From NCBI GenBank assembly GCA_019671005.1, contig CM033745.1, positions 34,313,526 through 34,377,525 of the forward strand: a stretch of 64,000 nucleotides of DNA, read 5' to 3'. Positions within the stretch are counted from its first letter, which is position 1; each line of letters starts with the position of its first letter. The notes below the pieces were generated by a model that ran no database searches, was not told the origin of the DNA, and was given only the letters and a program-made list of their open reading frames with translations. A program made the translations under genes and the position numbers. This document shows, piece by piece, positions 1-10,200 of the stretch. This DNA is from Hibiscus mutabilis (lineage: Eukaryota > Streptophyta > Magnoliopsida > Malvales > Malvaceae).

Positions 1-822
1 TGTTTTGGCACAAGTTTGTGTTGCCTATTTGAACTTGTAAATGGCCTTTGAAGTTTGTTTTAAGCTTGGTTTATGCTTTTAGACTTTTAGTTGATTGATT
101 TTAGGAAGCATGCCTCTAGATGATGATATCGAGTTTGAATTGGTATGTGAATTGTTACGTATGTCTTTGGAAGCATATTTCAAGTGTGAATCTTAAATGA
201 GATGAATATTAGAGTATTTAGGGCTAATGTGGATATATTTAATGTGGTTCTAAAGTGTTTCGAGTATGCAATTTCTACAAATTTGCAAGTAAGTTTCGGA
301 ACCTTATGAATAGGTTCCAAAACCTGTTGAAGCTGGTTTCGAAACCAAGGCCAAGGTTTCAAAACCTTGAGGGAAACTTTGGTTACTGGAAAAACAGTTT
401 CGAAACCTTCAGTAAGGATGTTACTGCAAAGTTAGAAATGTTTTGAAACATTATATTTTGATCCCTGGTATTTGTAAATGCAATTGTATGAGTTTGGATT
501 GTTTTTTTGAGTTGAAATTTGGCGAGTAAGCATGTAACCTGACTAATTAAAGATTGGTAAACTCAAAATGCTATAAGTCCCTATTGATTTTCCAAAATTG
601 CAATTTGGTCCCGAAATTGCAATTGAGTGCAATTAGATGTCGATTCGACGTCCGATTGAGTTGAGTTTTCACCCGCTGCCTAATCACTCACCATAGGTTA
701 TGATATTGCATCTAGATAAGATAAAGAAAAAATGGACGTAAGTTCGAGTTATTTCTTCACGGTTTGCTTCAACAAACCTAATGTAGCTCGCTCGGCGACT
801 AGGCCGAGTCGAGGGGGTTACA
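1..822 (+). repeat. 3' part of a gypsy-type LTR, probably a solo or truncated LTR
   Basis: No coding sequence is visible. The stretch ends in GGGGGTTACA at 813-822, the same kind of terminus (GGGGTTACA) carried by the complete gypsy LTRs at 29962 and 33635. Positions 293-407 hold four copies of a 12-bp palindrome or near-palindrome of the form GGTTTCGAAACC (293-303, 335-346, 355-366, 397-407). No primer-binding site follows the terminus, so this is either a solo LTR or a 3' LTR whose body lies to the left. The start is outside the window. The assignment rests on the terminus and the repeat style, not on a second copy. Confidence 0.45.
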
Positions 823-1010
823 TGTGCCTTGAGAATTCCAAAAGATGACTTTAACCATTAAAAATATTTAAATAACTAAGAGCACAACCAAAACTCAGTG
901 CTTTAGCATTTCCACCCCCTTCAAAGGTCTTGTTATTTATCCACTGAACACAAGCACGCGTTCCCACCGTTGCACCCTTAGGATTCGTTTTACTATGATC
1001 AACGAATGAC

Positions 1011-2652
1011 CTAACAGTGTCCAAATCCTTTGCTCAGCTTGAAACCCATTCGGAGACCACCACCATATTTTTTCGCAACGTCTTTACTCTTTTTTAGTTT
1101 CCTATTTTTTCGAGATAACCCAGCCTTGACCGTGAGGCTTCTATTAGTTCCATTACTAATTGCCTTATAGATCAGACCATTTGTCGACCTCCCATTTGAC
1201 TCCTTAAGGACCTTTTTCAAACTCTCTTCGACACACACGAACTGCAGTGTGTTTATCCTATTACAATGAAAATGGCGCGATAATCACCTTACCGCAAGCA
1301 ACCACTACAATTTGTCCCATATCAACATCTAAGTTGGTTTGCCCAACAACAATCAGTTTTGTCTTGGTTGCACCCGCAACATTCTCATTCGGCAAACTCG
1401 TGCCTGCATTCCTATCCTGGACAACAATTTGTTGTACTTGAACACCCTTCATATGTGTTGATTTTGGTTCACTACTACTGGGAGCCAATTCAGTCGCAGT
1501 CATTTCCTGGCCATTCTCAATAGCCATATCTCTTGTGAATCCACATCTTTAGTATGATCTTAACGTGTCTGTTGTACCAAACTTCCACCTGAAACTGGTT
1601 CAATCAACTCCTCTAGAGCTAACGCACCAAACCATGAGCCTCGGCTGGACGAGAAACACCATCGTCCTTATTATCAATCCTACTTACCATATTCGAACGA
1701 CGTCTCCTTCTCTCAACCTGCATTGAAGGCCCATAGATTCCATCCTCCGACATTTCACATGAGATTTCGGCCTAGCCTCCATAATAGAGCTTCCCGAAGA
1801 ATAGCAAACTTCCTTCGAATACCCATACTTTCCACATCCAAAGCAAATAACCAGTAGTCCTTCATATTCAATGAGTTGATGTTTGTCATCAGTAACCAAT
1901 CTAAGAATCAATGGCTTCTCAAGATCAACTACAATCGCAAAACGGCCGTGTCTGCCTCACCCACGCAAGAATCTACTTAGGGTACTCCACCGACGTTGAA
2001 AAAGCACGTGACCATAGTTGCACAGTTAAATAACTTTTATATACCACCCACGAACCGTCGGTCAACACCCTGTCATAATCATCATCCAAAGTAAAACAAA
2101 CAAGATTGTAGTTGTTATCTAAGTCAATGAGACTTACCTCACCCATAGGACACCACAAAGCATGAATCTGATTCTTCAAAGCCCTATAACCAATTGAATT
2201 TCCCAACAATCGCACAATCAATGACTTTGATAACTTATCGTCGATTTCCTTATGGACCCGATCGAGAACCTAATCTCTAGGATCGCTCTTTGCCGAGCAA
2301 TAATCACATCCTCCTCCAGTAGATCAACATCGATGTCGATAATAAAATTATCTTGTTGTTCAGTTCCGGTCCACCCCGTAACCATATCTCTGAAGGAAGG
2401 CTTCAAAGGTGCTCATGTTGGCAAACTCCCATCACTTGATCCCATATTGGAATTAGTGTGAGTCACTCCAGTAGTGCCAGACAAATCTACTAGTGTAGGT
2501 ATAATGGGACTGGAATTATCCAACTTCATATGTTCCTCGAGAGAGCCCGTCTCCCCCCGCTGAACTTCCATCAACTTGCACATCAACCGTCGTCGCCCCC
2601 AATGGCAAAGCGTTCGACGGTCGAACAGACAGCGCCATCTCCTGCGGCACAC
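1011..2652 (-). pseudogene. LINE ORF1 remnant (DUF4283 plus zinc knuckle)
   Basis: The minus strand carries pieces of the nucleic-acid-binding ORF1 protein of a plant L1-type LINE. From 2652 leftwards there is a proline/serine-rich N-terminus, a segment with the PSFRDMVTGW motif (2406-2218), a DUF4283-like segment (2221-1973, with SWVVYKSYLTVQLW) and a knuckle-like CFGCGKYGYSKEVC (about 1840). The usual His of CX2CX4HX4C is Tyr here. Frames change at about 2220 and 1960, so the gene is broken. The 75-residue lysine-rich piece at 1238-1011 may be the ORF1 tail. No endonuclease or reverse transcriptase follows to the left, so the element is truncated close to the LTR tail that ends at 822. Confidence 0.7.
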
Positions 2653-2699
2653 TAAGGTTTTCTTTCGTTCCTAAAATTGTAGAGCTCTCATTCTTTACG

Positions 2700-3612
2700 A
2701 TGTAAGATTCTTTAATATATATTTATAAATTTTATTTATTTAATAAATGATAAATTAAAATAAGATAATAAATATTCGTTGAATAAAATAAAAATTGTAT
2801 TATAAATAAACACATAGTATAAAAACATTGTAATTCATACATATTGTAATTATTATTTTATATTTTCATTGGGCCCTTAAGTATTTTTCTAATGATTATT
2901 ATCTTATGCATTTAACGAAGTTATTATTTGATCTCATTAATCCAAATTGAAATCGAAATAAAATATATGCTTAAATAAAATTATTAATTTATCAAATATC
3001 CATTTATCGAGATTCTAGTGTAAACTTTATTGTAAACATTACATTAGATTATTCAACAAATATTGGAGTAAGTTGTTAAGTCTCATGTTAACATCCCCTC
3101 CCGTTCTTAAGTCCTGAGTTCAATAACAATAAAAGCATTTTCTCCTTCTCATTTCTGAAAATTTTAGGCACTATTAGAGAAAAATAAATTTAAGGGTAAA
3201 GTTCACAAATGGTCACTAAACTTTGATTAATTATTCAATTTGATAACCAAATTTTTAATTGCTTCAATGTTATCATTAAACTTTTAGTTTTGTTCCAATT
3301 TGACCATTGGCATGTTAACAACCGTTAAAACGATGATGTGACAATTAAAATATTTTATATAATAATACATTTAATCCTTCACGTTTGCACATTCAAATAA
3401 TTTAGTCCTAATTTGAAAAAAATATAACCCTCATTATTTACACATTATTTCAATTTGGCCTTATTTTTAATTAAAAATAACTTAAACCTAAAACTAAAAA
3501 TCCTAAACTCTTAAACTCTAAATCCTAAACTTGAAACCCTAACCTTTTTCAAATTACAAGATAAATTCCAACTTTATTACATGTCTCTGCTTCAATCCCT
3601 TGCTTAATCAAT
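2700..3612. other. AT-rich intergenic stretch with degenerate telomere-like repeats
   Basis: No coding sequence is supported here. The stretch is strongly AT-rich. Positions 3481-3545 contain a run of degenerate CCCTAAA/CCTAAAC units (cctaaac, cctaaaa, tcctaaac, ccctaacc), which resembles interstitial telomeric repeat. Nothing else is recognised. Confidence 0.5.
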
Positions 3613-4272
3613 TCTCAATTTCATTAAAACTTTAGTTCGAAGATTTTTTTTATGGGGAGTTCTACCATGAAAAAGAAGATGCATTTAGTTTATTGAGATG
3701 TTATAACTGAGGCCTGAAAGTGATAGGAAGAAAGAAAACAGAAATATAAAAAAAGAAAAAGCGTTTTATGTGGCATTTATGCGAACATACAGGGGCCATA
3801 AATATCATGCCGAAGAATATCTAAAAGTGTGGCTGGCGGGACATCAAAGGACTGGCGTCGACCATCAAGCTTAGCCATATGGTCAGCTGCAAAATTTGCT
3901 TCTCTAGGAATGTTCTAAAATATCATGGTCAAGTTGTCGGAGCATAATGTAGCAATGTGACGACCAAGCGTGAATGGACTCGTTGTCGAAGGCGGGGAAA
4001 GGAGAGCAAAGGCATCAGCGCTATCTGTTTGTACTTCGATAGAGCCATAACCAAGTGACTTGGCTAAAGTTAAGCCCTCATATATTCCCCATAGTTCGGC
4101 ATGAATGATAGTGGTGATGCCTAGAGGTTTATGTAATGGCTTCTAGCCTCACTTTCATTCGAAAATAAGCGTTTCATGTGATGTTGGGTGCTTGAGTCAC
4201 ACTACTTTTTTTGTATGTTCATTAGGTTTTGTTTTGGTGTTTGCTTATTTGAGTGGTGCCATCATTAATGGG
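3613..4272 (+). repeat. First copy of a ~245-bp direct repeat, interrupted by a LINE fragment
   Basis: Positions 3613-3772 plus 4167-4272 match 5538-5785 almost base for base, including the shared landmark tgatgttgggtgcttgagtc. In the second copy the two halves are contiguous, so 3773-4166 is an insertion. The first copy has an extra ~11 bp near 3621. The repeat lies directly before the plus-strand LINE fragment and the second copy directly after that fragment's A-run, which is the position expected for target-site duplications. Confidence 0.7.
3773..4166 (-). pseudogene. LINE 3' fragment: RNase H-like (RVT_3) domain, antisense
   Basis: Read on the minus strand this encodes an RNase H-like domain typical of the end of plant LINE polyproteins. 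Landmarks are an HAELWGIYEGLTLAKSLGY start, an IEVQTDSADAF strand, and the late NIPREANFAADHMAKLDGR motif, followed about 30 codons later by a stop near 3772. One in-frame stop falls just before NIPRE. The fragment is flanked by aagcgttttatgtg (3759-3772) and aagcgtttcatgtg (4167-4180), a 14-bp duplication with one mismatch, which marks it as an independent insertion. No clear A-tail is visible at its 3' end. Confidence 0.75.
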
Positions 4273-5322
4273 AAGAGTGAGAGTTCTGGCGTTTATACGG
4301 TTCGAAGTGGCTACCTATTACTAATGGGGTCTTTTCCAACGACCGAGCTATATCCATCAATTTTCCATTACAGTTGGAAGATACCCTCTCCATCTAAAGT
4401 CAAGATTACAACATGGCGAATGGTACGTAATTTTATCCCTACGATGCATAACTTAGTCTCTAAACGTGTGGCGAATGATCCTTTATGTCACAGATGTAAG
4501 AGCGCTATAGAAGATGTTTTACACATAACTAGGGATTGTTTTAATGCTCAGGCGGTGTGGTCTACCTTGGGTTTTTCGGCCTCCATGTGGTCATTACAGA
4601 GCAATATTGGCAATTGACTCTATGATTTGCTAATCAGTATTCATCATAACATGCATAGTTTAGTTATTATTACTATGTGGGCTTTGTGGTATTCCAGGAA
4701 CAAATTTATGTATGAAAATGTACTTCAGCGAATTGAGGATGTATCTACCTTTATTAAAGGGTATTGTGCCATGCTTGAGCAATACTATTTGGCTTCTCAG
4801 CATCCATGCTATCATGACTAGGACCATTGGACTGCTCCTCCGCCTTTGACCTACAAAGTTAATGTTGATTGATGCGAGTTATAAAAGCTCTAGGAAGGAA
4901 TCTTGTTCGGGTCTTACAGCTAGAGATAATGAGGGACAAATATTCTGGCTGGGTGTCGGTTCAATACGAATGTTACCTCTGTGTTTGAGGCTCTAGCCGT
5001 TTATTAGGGCATTTCTTTCGCTTCCGATTTGGGTCTCCGGTGTGTGATAGTAGAAGGTGACAACAAATCAGTAATATTAAAGCTAAATTCCCCAACCCCG
5101 AACCTCTCCATCATTGGCCCTCTGACTCGTGATTCAAAAATGTTGGACAGAACTTTTAACATGTGTCGATTCGCCTTTATAGGCCGAAATGGAAATCGCC
5201 CTGCCCATGCACTAGGAGCTGAAGGCGTGTGGCTCTACGACGATTGTTCTTGGGTTGAAGATGCGCCCGATCTTGTCCAGAATCTTGCTGTGCATGATCA
5301 TCGCTTCTCGAAGCCTCCATAG
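4273..5322 (+). pseudogene. LINE polyprotein C-terminus (zf-RVT and RNase H-like)
   Basis: Positions 4273-4614 encode a zf-RVT domain: GVYTVRSGYLLL, WKIPSPSKVKITTWRM, and the zinc-binding CHRCKSAIEDVLHITRDC. A stop at 4615-4617 interrupts the frame. Positions 4627-4821 continue with a linker (MWALWYSRNKFMYEN), and about 4850-5322 holds an RNase H-like fold (MGLRCVIVEGDNKSVI, then RNGNRPAHALG) ending at a stop. Several frame breaks make it a pseudogene. The domain order is that of plant LINE ORF2. Confidence 0.8.
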
Positions 5323-5537
5323 ATCTTGGTTTTGTGGCTCTTTTGGTGGGAACTTATCCTCTTTCTCAACTTGGAGAACCACCGGTTTAATTCTCCTTCT
5401 ACTATGCTCCTTCATGATTTTGCTTATTTGTAGAAGCTTTGTCGATTGCCTTTTAGTTTTTCTTTATCTTTTAGTTTGTAAGTTTTTTTAAACGTTCCTT
5501 TGAATAAAGTCTAACCGATACTTTTTATCAAAAAAAA
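4273..5537 (+). mobile_element. 5'-truncated LINE (L1-type) insertion with short A-tail
   Basis: This is the last 1.26 kb of a plant L1-type element: reverse-transcriptase zinc-binding domain, RNase H-like domain, 3' UTR and an A-run at 5530-5537. The left boundary is where the flanking repeat stops matching its second copy (about 4272); the right boundary is the A-run, followed at once by the second repeat copy. Truncation at the 5' end is the normal outcome of target-primed reverse transcription. The element cannot be autonomous because endonuclease and polymerase are missing. Confidence 0.75.
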
Positions 5538-5785
5538 TCTCAATTTTAGTTCGAAGTTTTTTTTATGGGGAGCTCTTCCTTGAAAAAGAAAATGCATTTA
5601 GTTTATTGAGATGTTATAACCTGAAAGTGAGAGGAAGAAAGAAAATAGAAATATAAAAAAGAAAGAAAGAAGAGAAAGCGGTTCATGTGATGTTGGGTGC
5701 TTGAGTCACACTACTTTTTTTGTCTGTTCATTAGGTTTTGTTTTGGCGTTTGCTTATTTGAGTGGTGCCGTCATCAATGCCAATC
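5538..5785 (+). repeat. Second copy of the ~245-bp direct repeat
   Basis: This copy is uninterrupted and matches 3613-3772 joined to 4167-4272. It starts exactly after the A-run of the LINE fragment. Downstream of 5785 the sequence no longer resembles anything upstream. Confidence 0.7.
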
Positions 5786-6799
5786 AAAGTTAAGCCCAAC
5801 AGAGAAAAAAATAAATTAAGGAAAGTGGTCATTTAGAAGGTCTGTTTCTCAGCTTTAAAGGGAGAATGATGAGGTTTAATTACCAGTCATTGTTATCGGC
5901 CTCTTAGAAGAGAAATAATTATTGGGCTATTTCTTTTGCTTTTCTCAATTATTTTGTTTTGTTTATTACTCCATTCACTCATGCTCACCCTTCTACCTTC
6001 TCGGTATGTTCATACATTTCCCCCTCTCTTTTACTGTGTTCTTTTTGTTCAATTGAAAATGACTTCTGAGTCCTATTTTTCATTACGAAATATTCATGTA
6101 AATGATTAATGGAAAATTTATGGTTTGTTCAATGAAAAAGTTACAGACATCAAAAAGATTAAGGTAGAAAAGTATCGCGAAATTGCCATTTACAAAAAGA
6201 CGGATGAAATTAGGGGCAACGAAGGAAAGAAAATAGAGAGGAGTCAAAGGTTTAAAGAAGGATTGGTGGGTGGGTTAAATAGTAGAAGTTGAGAATAGTA
6301 ACAAGATGAAATATATATTATTTGAGGTTTAAGGTTAAATTGATTATTATTTTTTGAATTAAAAATAAATTATTTTAGCGTGTAAATGTAGAAAAATATA
6401 TTATTATATTAAATATTTTAATGATCGTTAATTCTGATAACAAGTGAGTGGTAATATTAAAGTAAAATATAATATTTAAAAGTAACATTAAAATAATTGA
6501 AAATATAAATTACCAATTGAGTAATGAATTTACCCTAAATTTAAACATCCAGTTAAATCAATATGAATTCAAATTAAATCTACTAATTAGGCTTTGATAA
6601 TCCAAACGCTTTTGCAAATTTTTATTTTTAAATTTCTCCTTTCTTTTTTTGGGATTTTATGGTTCGGCTGAAGTTACAGTTGATCAGTACTTTAGTTATC
6701 CGAACTCCCACGAAGAGATGTCTGAATTAACCAGTAAAAAAAACCTACAGTAGAAGCGAAAAACGTGAAGTCAAGTAACAGTTGGATCCAACCACTCTT
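5786..6799. other. AT-rich intergenic region upstream of the JMJ24-like gene
   Basis: No gene or known repeat is recognised. The stretch is AT-rich and presumably includes the promoter of the gene that follows. No convincing TATA box could be fixed relative to a transcription start. Confidence 0.4.
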
Positions 6800-7274
6800 T
6801 ATTCGGCTTTAGAAAACTGAGGGTTGCGCCTCGCCTTCCCCCTTTCCTTTCTCTCGGTCTGATACTCTATCAAAGCCCTAACTTCAGGTTCTTCATTGCT
6901 CTTCTTTTCCCCCCTCGATTTGTTGGGGTTTTGGTTTTGTTTTACATTGCTTTTCAAGTTACTTCTGGGTTTAAGAATATGGGTTCTCTCCCAGAATTTA
7001 ATTGATTGTTTCTTTGTTTTTACTATTTTTAATGATCTGGGTCTTGTTTCTTATCTTGCCATCTTCTTTGTATCCCTGATATCGGCTCAATTTTTTGTTT
7101 TCTCTTGAATTACAATCAGGGGTTTGTAATTATTTTTGTTTGTTTCTTGTTGAGTGTGTGTGGTGGTCTGTTTTTACTAGTTTAGTAGGCCAATTTAGAA
7201 ACTTTGTGTTAATTTTTTGTAGGTTGAATTTGGGCATGCTTTTCTGCTAGTGAATTTGATTGCAAGAAAGTGCA
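6800..7274 (+). promoter_or_regulatory. Probable 5' leader with intron and optional uORF
   Basis: A pyrimidine-rich leader ends at ttcag|gttctt (exon end about 6887). The following T-rich stretch looks like a 5'UTR intron with two possible acceptors: AG at 7221-7222 and AG at 7249-7250. If the first is used, the leader keeps a five-codon uORF (ATG at 7236-7238, TAG at 7248-7250); if the second is used, the uORF is removed. The transcription start is not determined, and the donor is a weak match to consensus. Confidence 0.4.
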
Positions 7275-10200
7275 ATGGAGCATCCAAGATCAGGCTCAGG
7301 GAATGGTGAGGATAATGTTGGGATTCCTGATGATTTGCGATGCAAAAGGTCAGATGGGAAGCAATGGAGGTGTACTGCCATGTCTATGCCAGACAAAACT
7401 GTTTGCGAAAAACATTATATCCAGGCGAAAAGGAGGGCTGCCAATTCTGCATTAAGAGCTAGCCTTAAGAAAAAGAGGAAGTTGGGCGGTGAAACTGAGA
7501 TATACGGGGGAGACACTAAAAGTGATGACTTTGATGCACCACCCGTAAGTAGGAAAGTTGAAGAGTATCCTCTTCTGGTTTCCGGGAAGAAACATAAAGA
7601 AAAGGTTTCGAAGAATCAAATTCAGTATTCACCTGAGACACCTCCTAAGAGGAATCTCTCGGTACCTAATTCTGCAAAGGTTGATTATCAAAGAGATGAT
7701 TCACCTTTTGAAGAGAGTTGGAGGTCATACAAGACACCATCTTTATCTGCTGCAGATTCATCCAGAAATAGATCACAGAGAAGCAATGATGATGTTGCTA
7801 TGGCAGTGGTGAGCTAACTTGCAACATGGTGCAACCGGTAGCATTAGTATTGTTTTTATTCTTGTTATGGCTGGTATTTTCCTGTGTGCATAACATCTTG
7901 AAAGGTTGGGTTGTGGGGGGAGGTGGGAGGGGAGCACCTTAGAGTATATTGTTGCCCTTACAGAATATAACTTATATAGATACTTCATCCAATTGGGCAA
8001 ATATGGCTGCCCATGGTTTGGGTAATTGGGCTTTGTCTTGTCCCTTGCCAATTTGATTCGATTATGATTGTCCAGATTGTATTAAAACTACTTTTCTGGA
8101 TGATGCCATTTATGGCTAATATATAGTACAATCATCCAATTCTCAATCTTTCCCCATATAAGAAATTGTAGTGCCCTATTGTTTATCTGTCATAGTAGTA
8201 TCAATAAGAAAAAGGTGGGGATAACAGTTTTCTATCTTATTAGGTTCCACAGCTAATGAAGGGGAGAAACAAGTTTGAAAGTTTTATAGTTAATTTATAA
8301 TGTAATTTTTGACTCTTTTCTCCTAGGTATTGCAGATTTTCTGGGTTTCTTTCATGCTTTATGATGATTATTCCTCTGTTCTTTTTACTCTTTCCTTTCC
8401 TATTATTTCTTGTTGCTGATTTAGGATGACTCTGAAGAAGTTTTTGTTGGGCAAACTTGCCATCAATGCCGGCGAAATGATAGAGAAAGAGTTACTTCAT
8501 GCCTCAAATGTGAAAAGAGAGGATATTGTGATAGCTGTATCTCTATGTGGTGAGTTGAACTTTTAGTTAAAAATGCCCACATTTCTGTTTTCCAGCATGC
8601 ATTTATGCTTCTCTTGTAGGTACTCAAACACCCGTTTGGAAGAAATTGAGAAGGCTTGTCCTGCATGTTGTGGTTCCTGTAATTGCAAGGCATGCATACG
8701 AGGTGATAACATGATAAAGGTATTTTCTCCCTTTCAAAGGGTTTGCATGTATAAATAATAGATGTTGATGTTTTACAGTATGATAATTTCTTGAAGAATA
8801 ATTTACGTTTCACTTACTGCAGGTAAGGATACGGGAAATACCTGTCCTGGACAAGCTACAGTATCACTACTGTCTTTTGTCTTCAGTGCTTCCTGTTATT
8901 AAGAAGATCCATCAGGAACAATGTTCTGAAGTGGAATTGGAAAGAAAACTTCGTAGTAAGATTCTTGTTGATTAAATGGTGTTTAAACTCAAGTTTCTAC
9001 TGAGATTTAATGTCCTTGTCTAACCATTGTTACAAATGTTTTTCGGGAACAGAAATAGATCTTCTTAGGGCCAAGGTGAATGCAGATGAGCAGATGTGCT
9101 GGTACATAATAATGTTTACTGGCTATTTCAAAATCAATTCACTTAGTGTGGTTAGTTTAATAGGTTAATTTTCTGTTCGTTTGGCGAGGTTTACTAATTA
9201 AATGTGCAAAAGTACGGTTAACACATTCTCATATCTATTGTATTAAGGGTGTATAGTTCATAACTATGTCTTTTTGCAGCAACTTCTGTAGGATTCCAAT
9301 TATTGATTATCATCAGCATTGTGCAAATTGCTCATATGATCTGTGCCTCCGTTGCTGTCAAGATCTTCGGAGTGCATCTTCTGTCGGTGTTGAAGATATG
9401 GGAAATGAGATTGGTGAAAGAATGCAACACAAAGAAACTTCTATGGGACAAGTATCCAAATTGAAACTTAATTTCTTGGATAAGTTCTCTGGTTGGAAAG
9501 CCAACAGTGATGGCAGTATTCCATGTTCTCCAAAGGAATATGGTGGTTGTGGTCATCACTCATTGAACCTAAATCGTATTTTTAAGATGAATTGGGTTGC
9601 AAAACTGGTTAAGAATGTAGAGGAAATGGTTAGTGGATGTAAGATATATGATGTTGAAAGTTCAGAAAATACTGAATTGAATAATCCCAGACTTTGTCAG
9701 TTTGCTGACAGAGAGGGTAGTGGTGATAATCTTTTATATTGTCCGTCATCTCAAGATATTAAAGCAGAAGGGATTGCTGATTTTAGAAAGCATTGGAGCA
9801 AGGGTGAACCTGTGATTGTTAACGAGGTATTTGACAGCTCATCCATTTCAAGTTGGGATCCGGTGGCTATATGGAGAGGAATTCAGGAAACGGCAGATGA
9901 GAAAATAAAAGATGAGACCAGAATGGTGAAGGCCATAGATTGCTTAGACTGGTCGGAGGTAGGCTCTATGCTGCTACTTATATGTGTTTGATTTTGATAT
10001 CTCTGTAATTTAATTGATATTATGTGTCACATGCTCTTATTGATGTGTCGGATTTGATACGATGTCAGGTTGTAATTGAGCTTGGTCAATTCATCAAAGG
10101 GTACTCAGAGGGACGGACACATGAAAATGGGTCCTTAGAAATGTTGAAGTTGAAAGATTGGCCTTCTCCAGGTGCTTCAGAAGAGTTTCTGATGTACCAG

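Noticed and set aside
6896..7108. 70-codon hydrophobic plus-strand frame before the JMJ24-like gene
   Set aside because: It lies in the T-rich 5'UTR intron; the Phe/Leu-rich composition follows from the T-richness.
7260..7274. An earlier start for the JMJ24-like protein at 7260
   Set aside because: That codon is TTG; ATG 7275 is the first ATG in frame and gives the family-like N-terminus.
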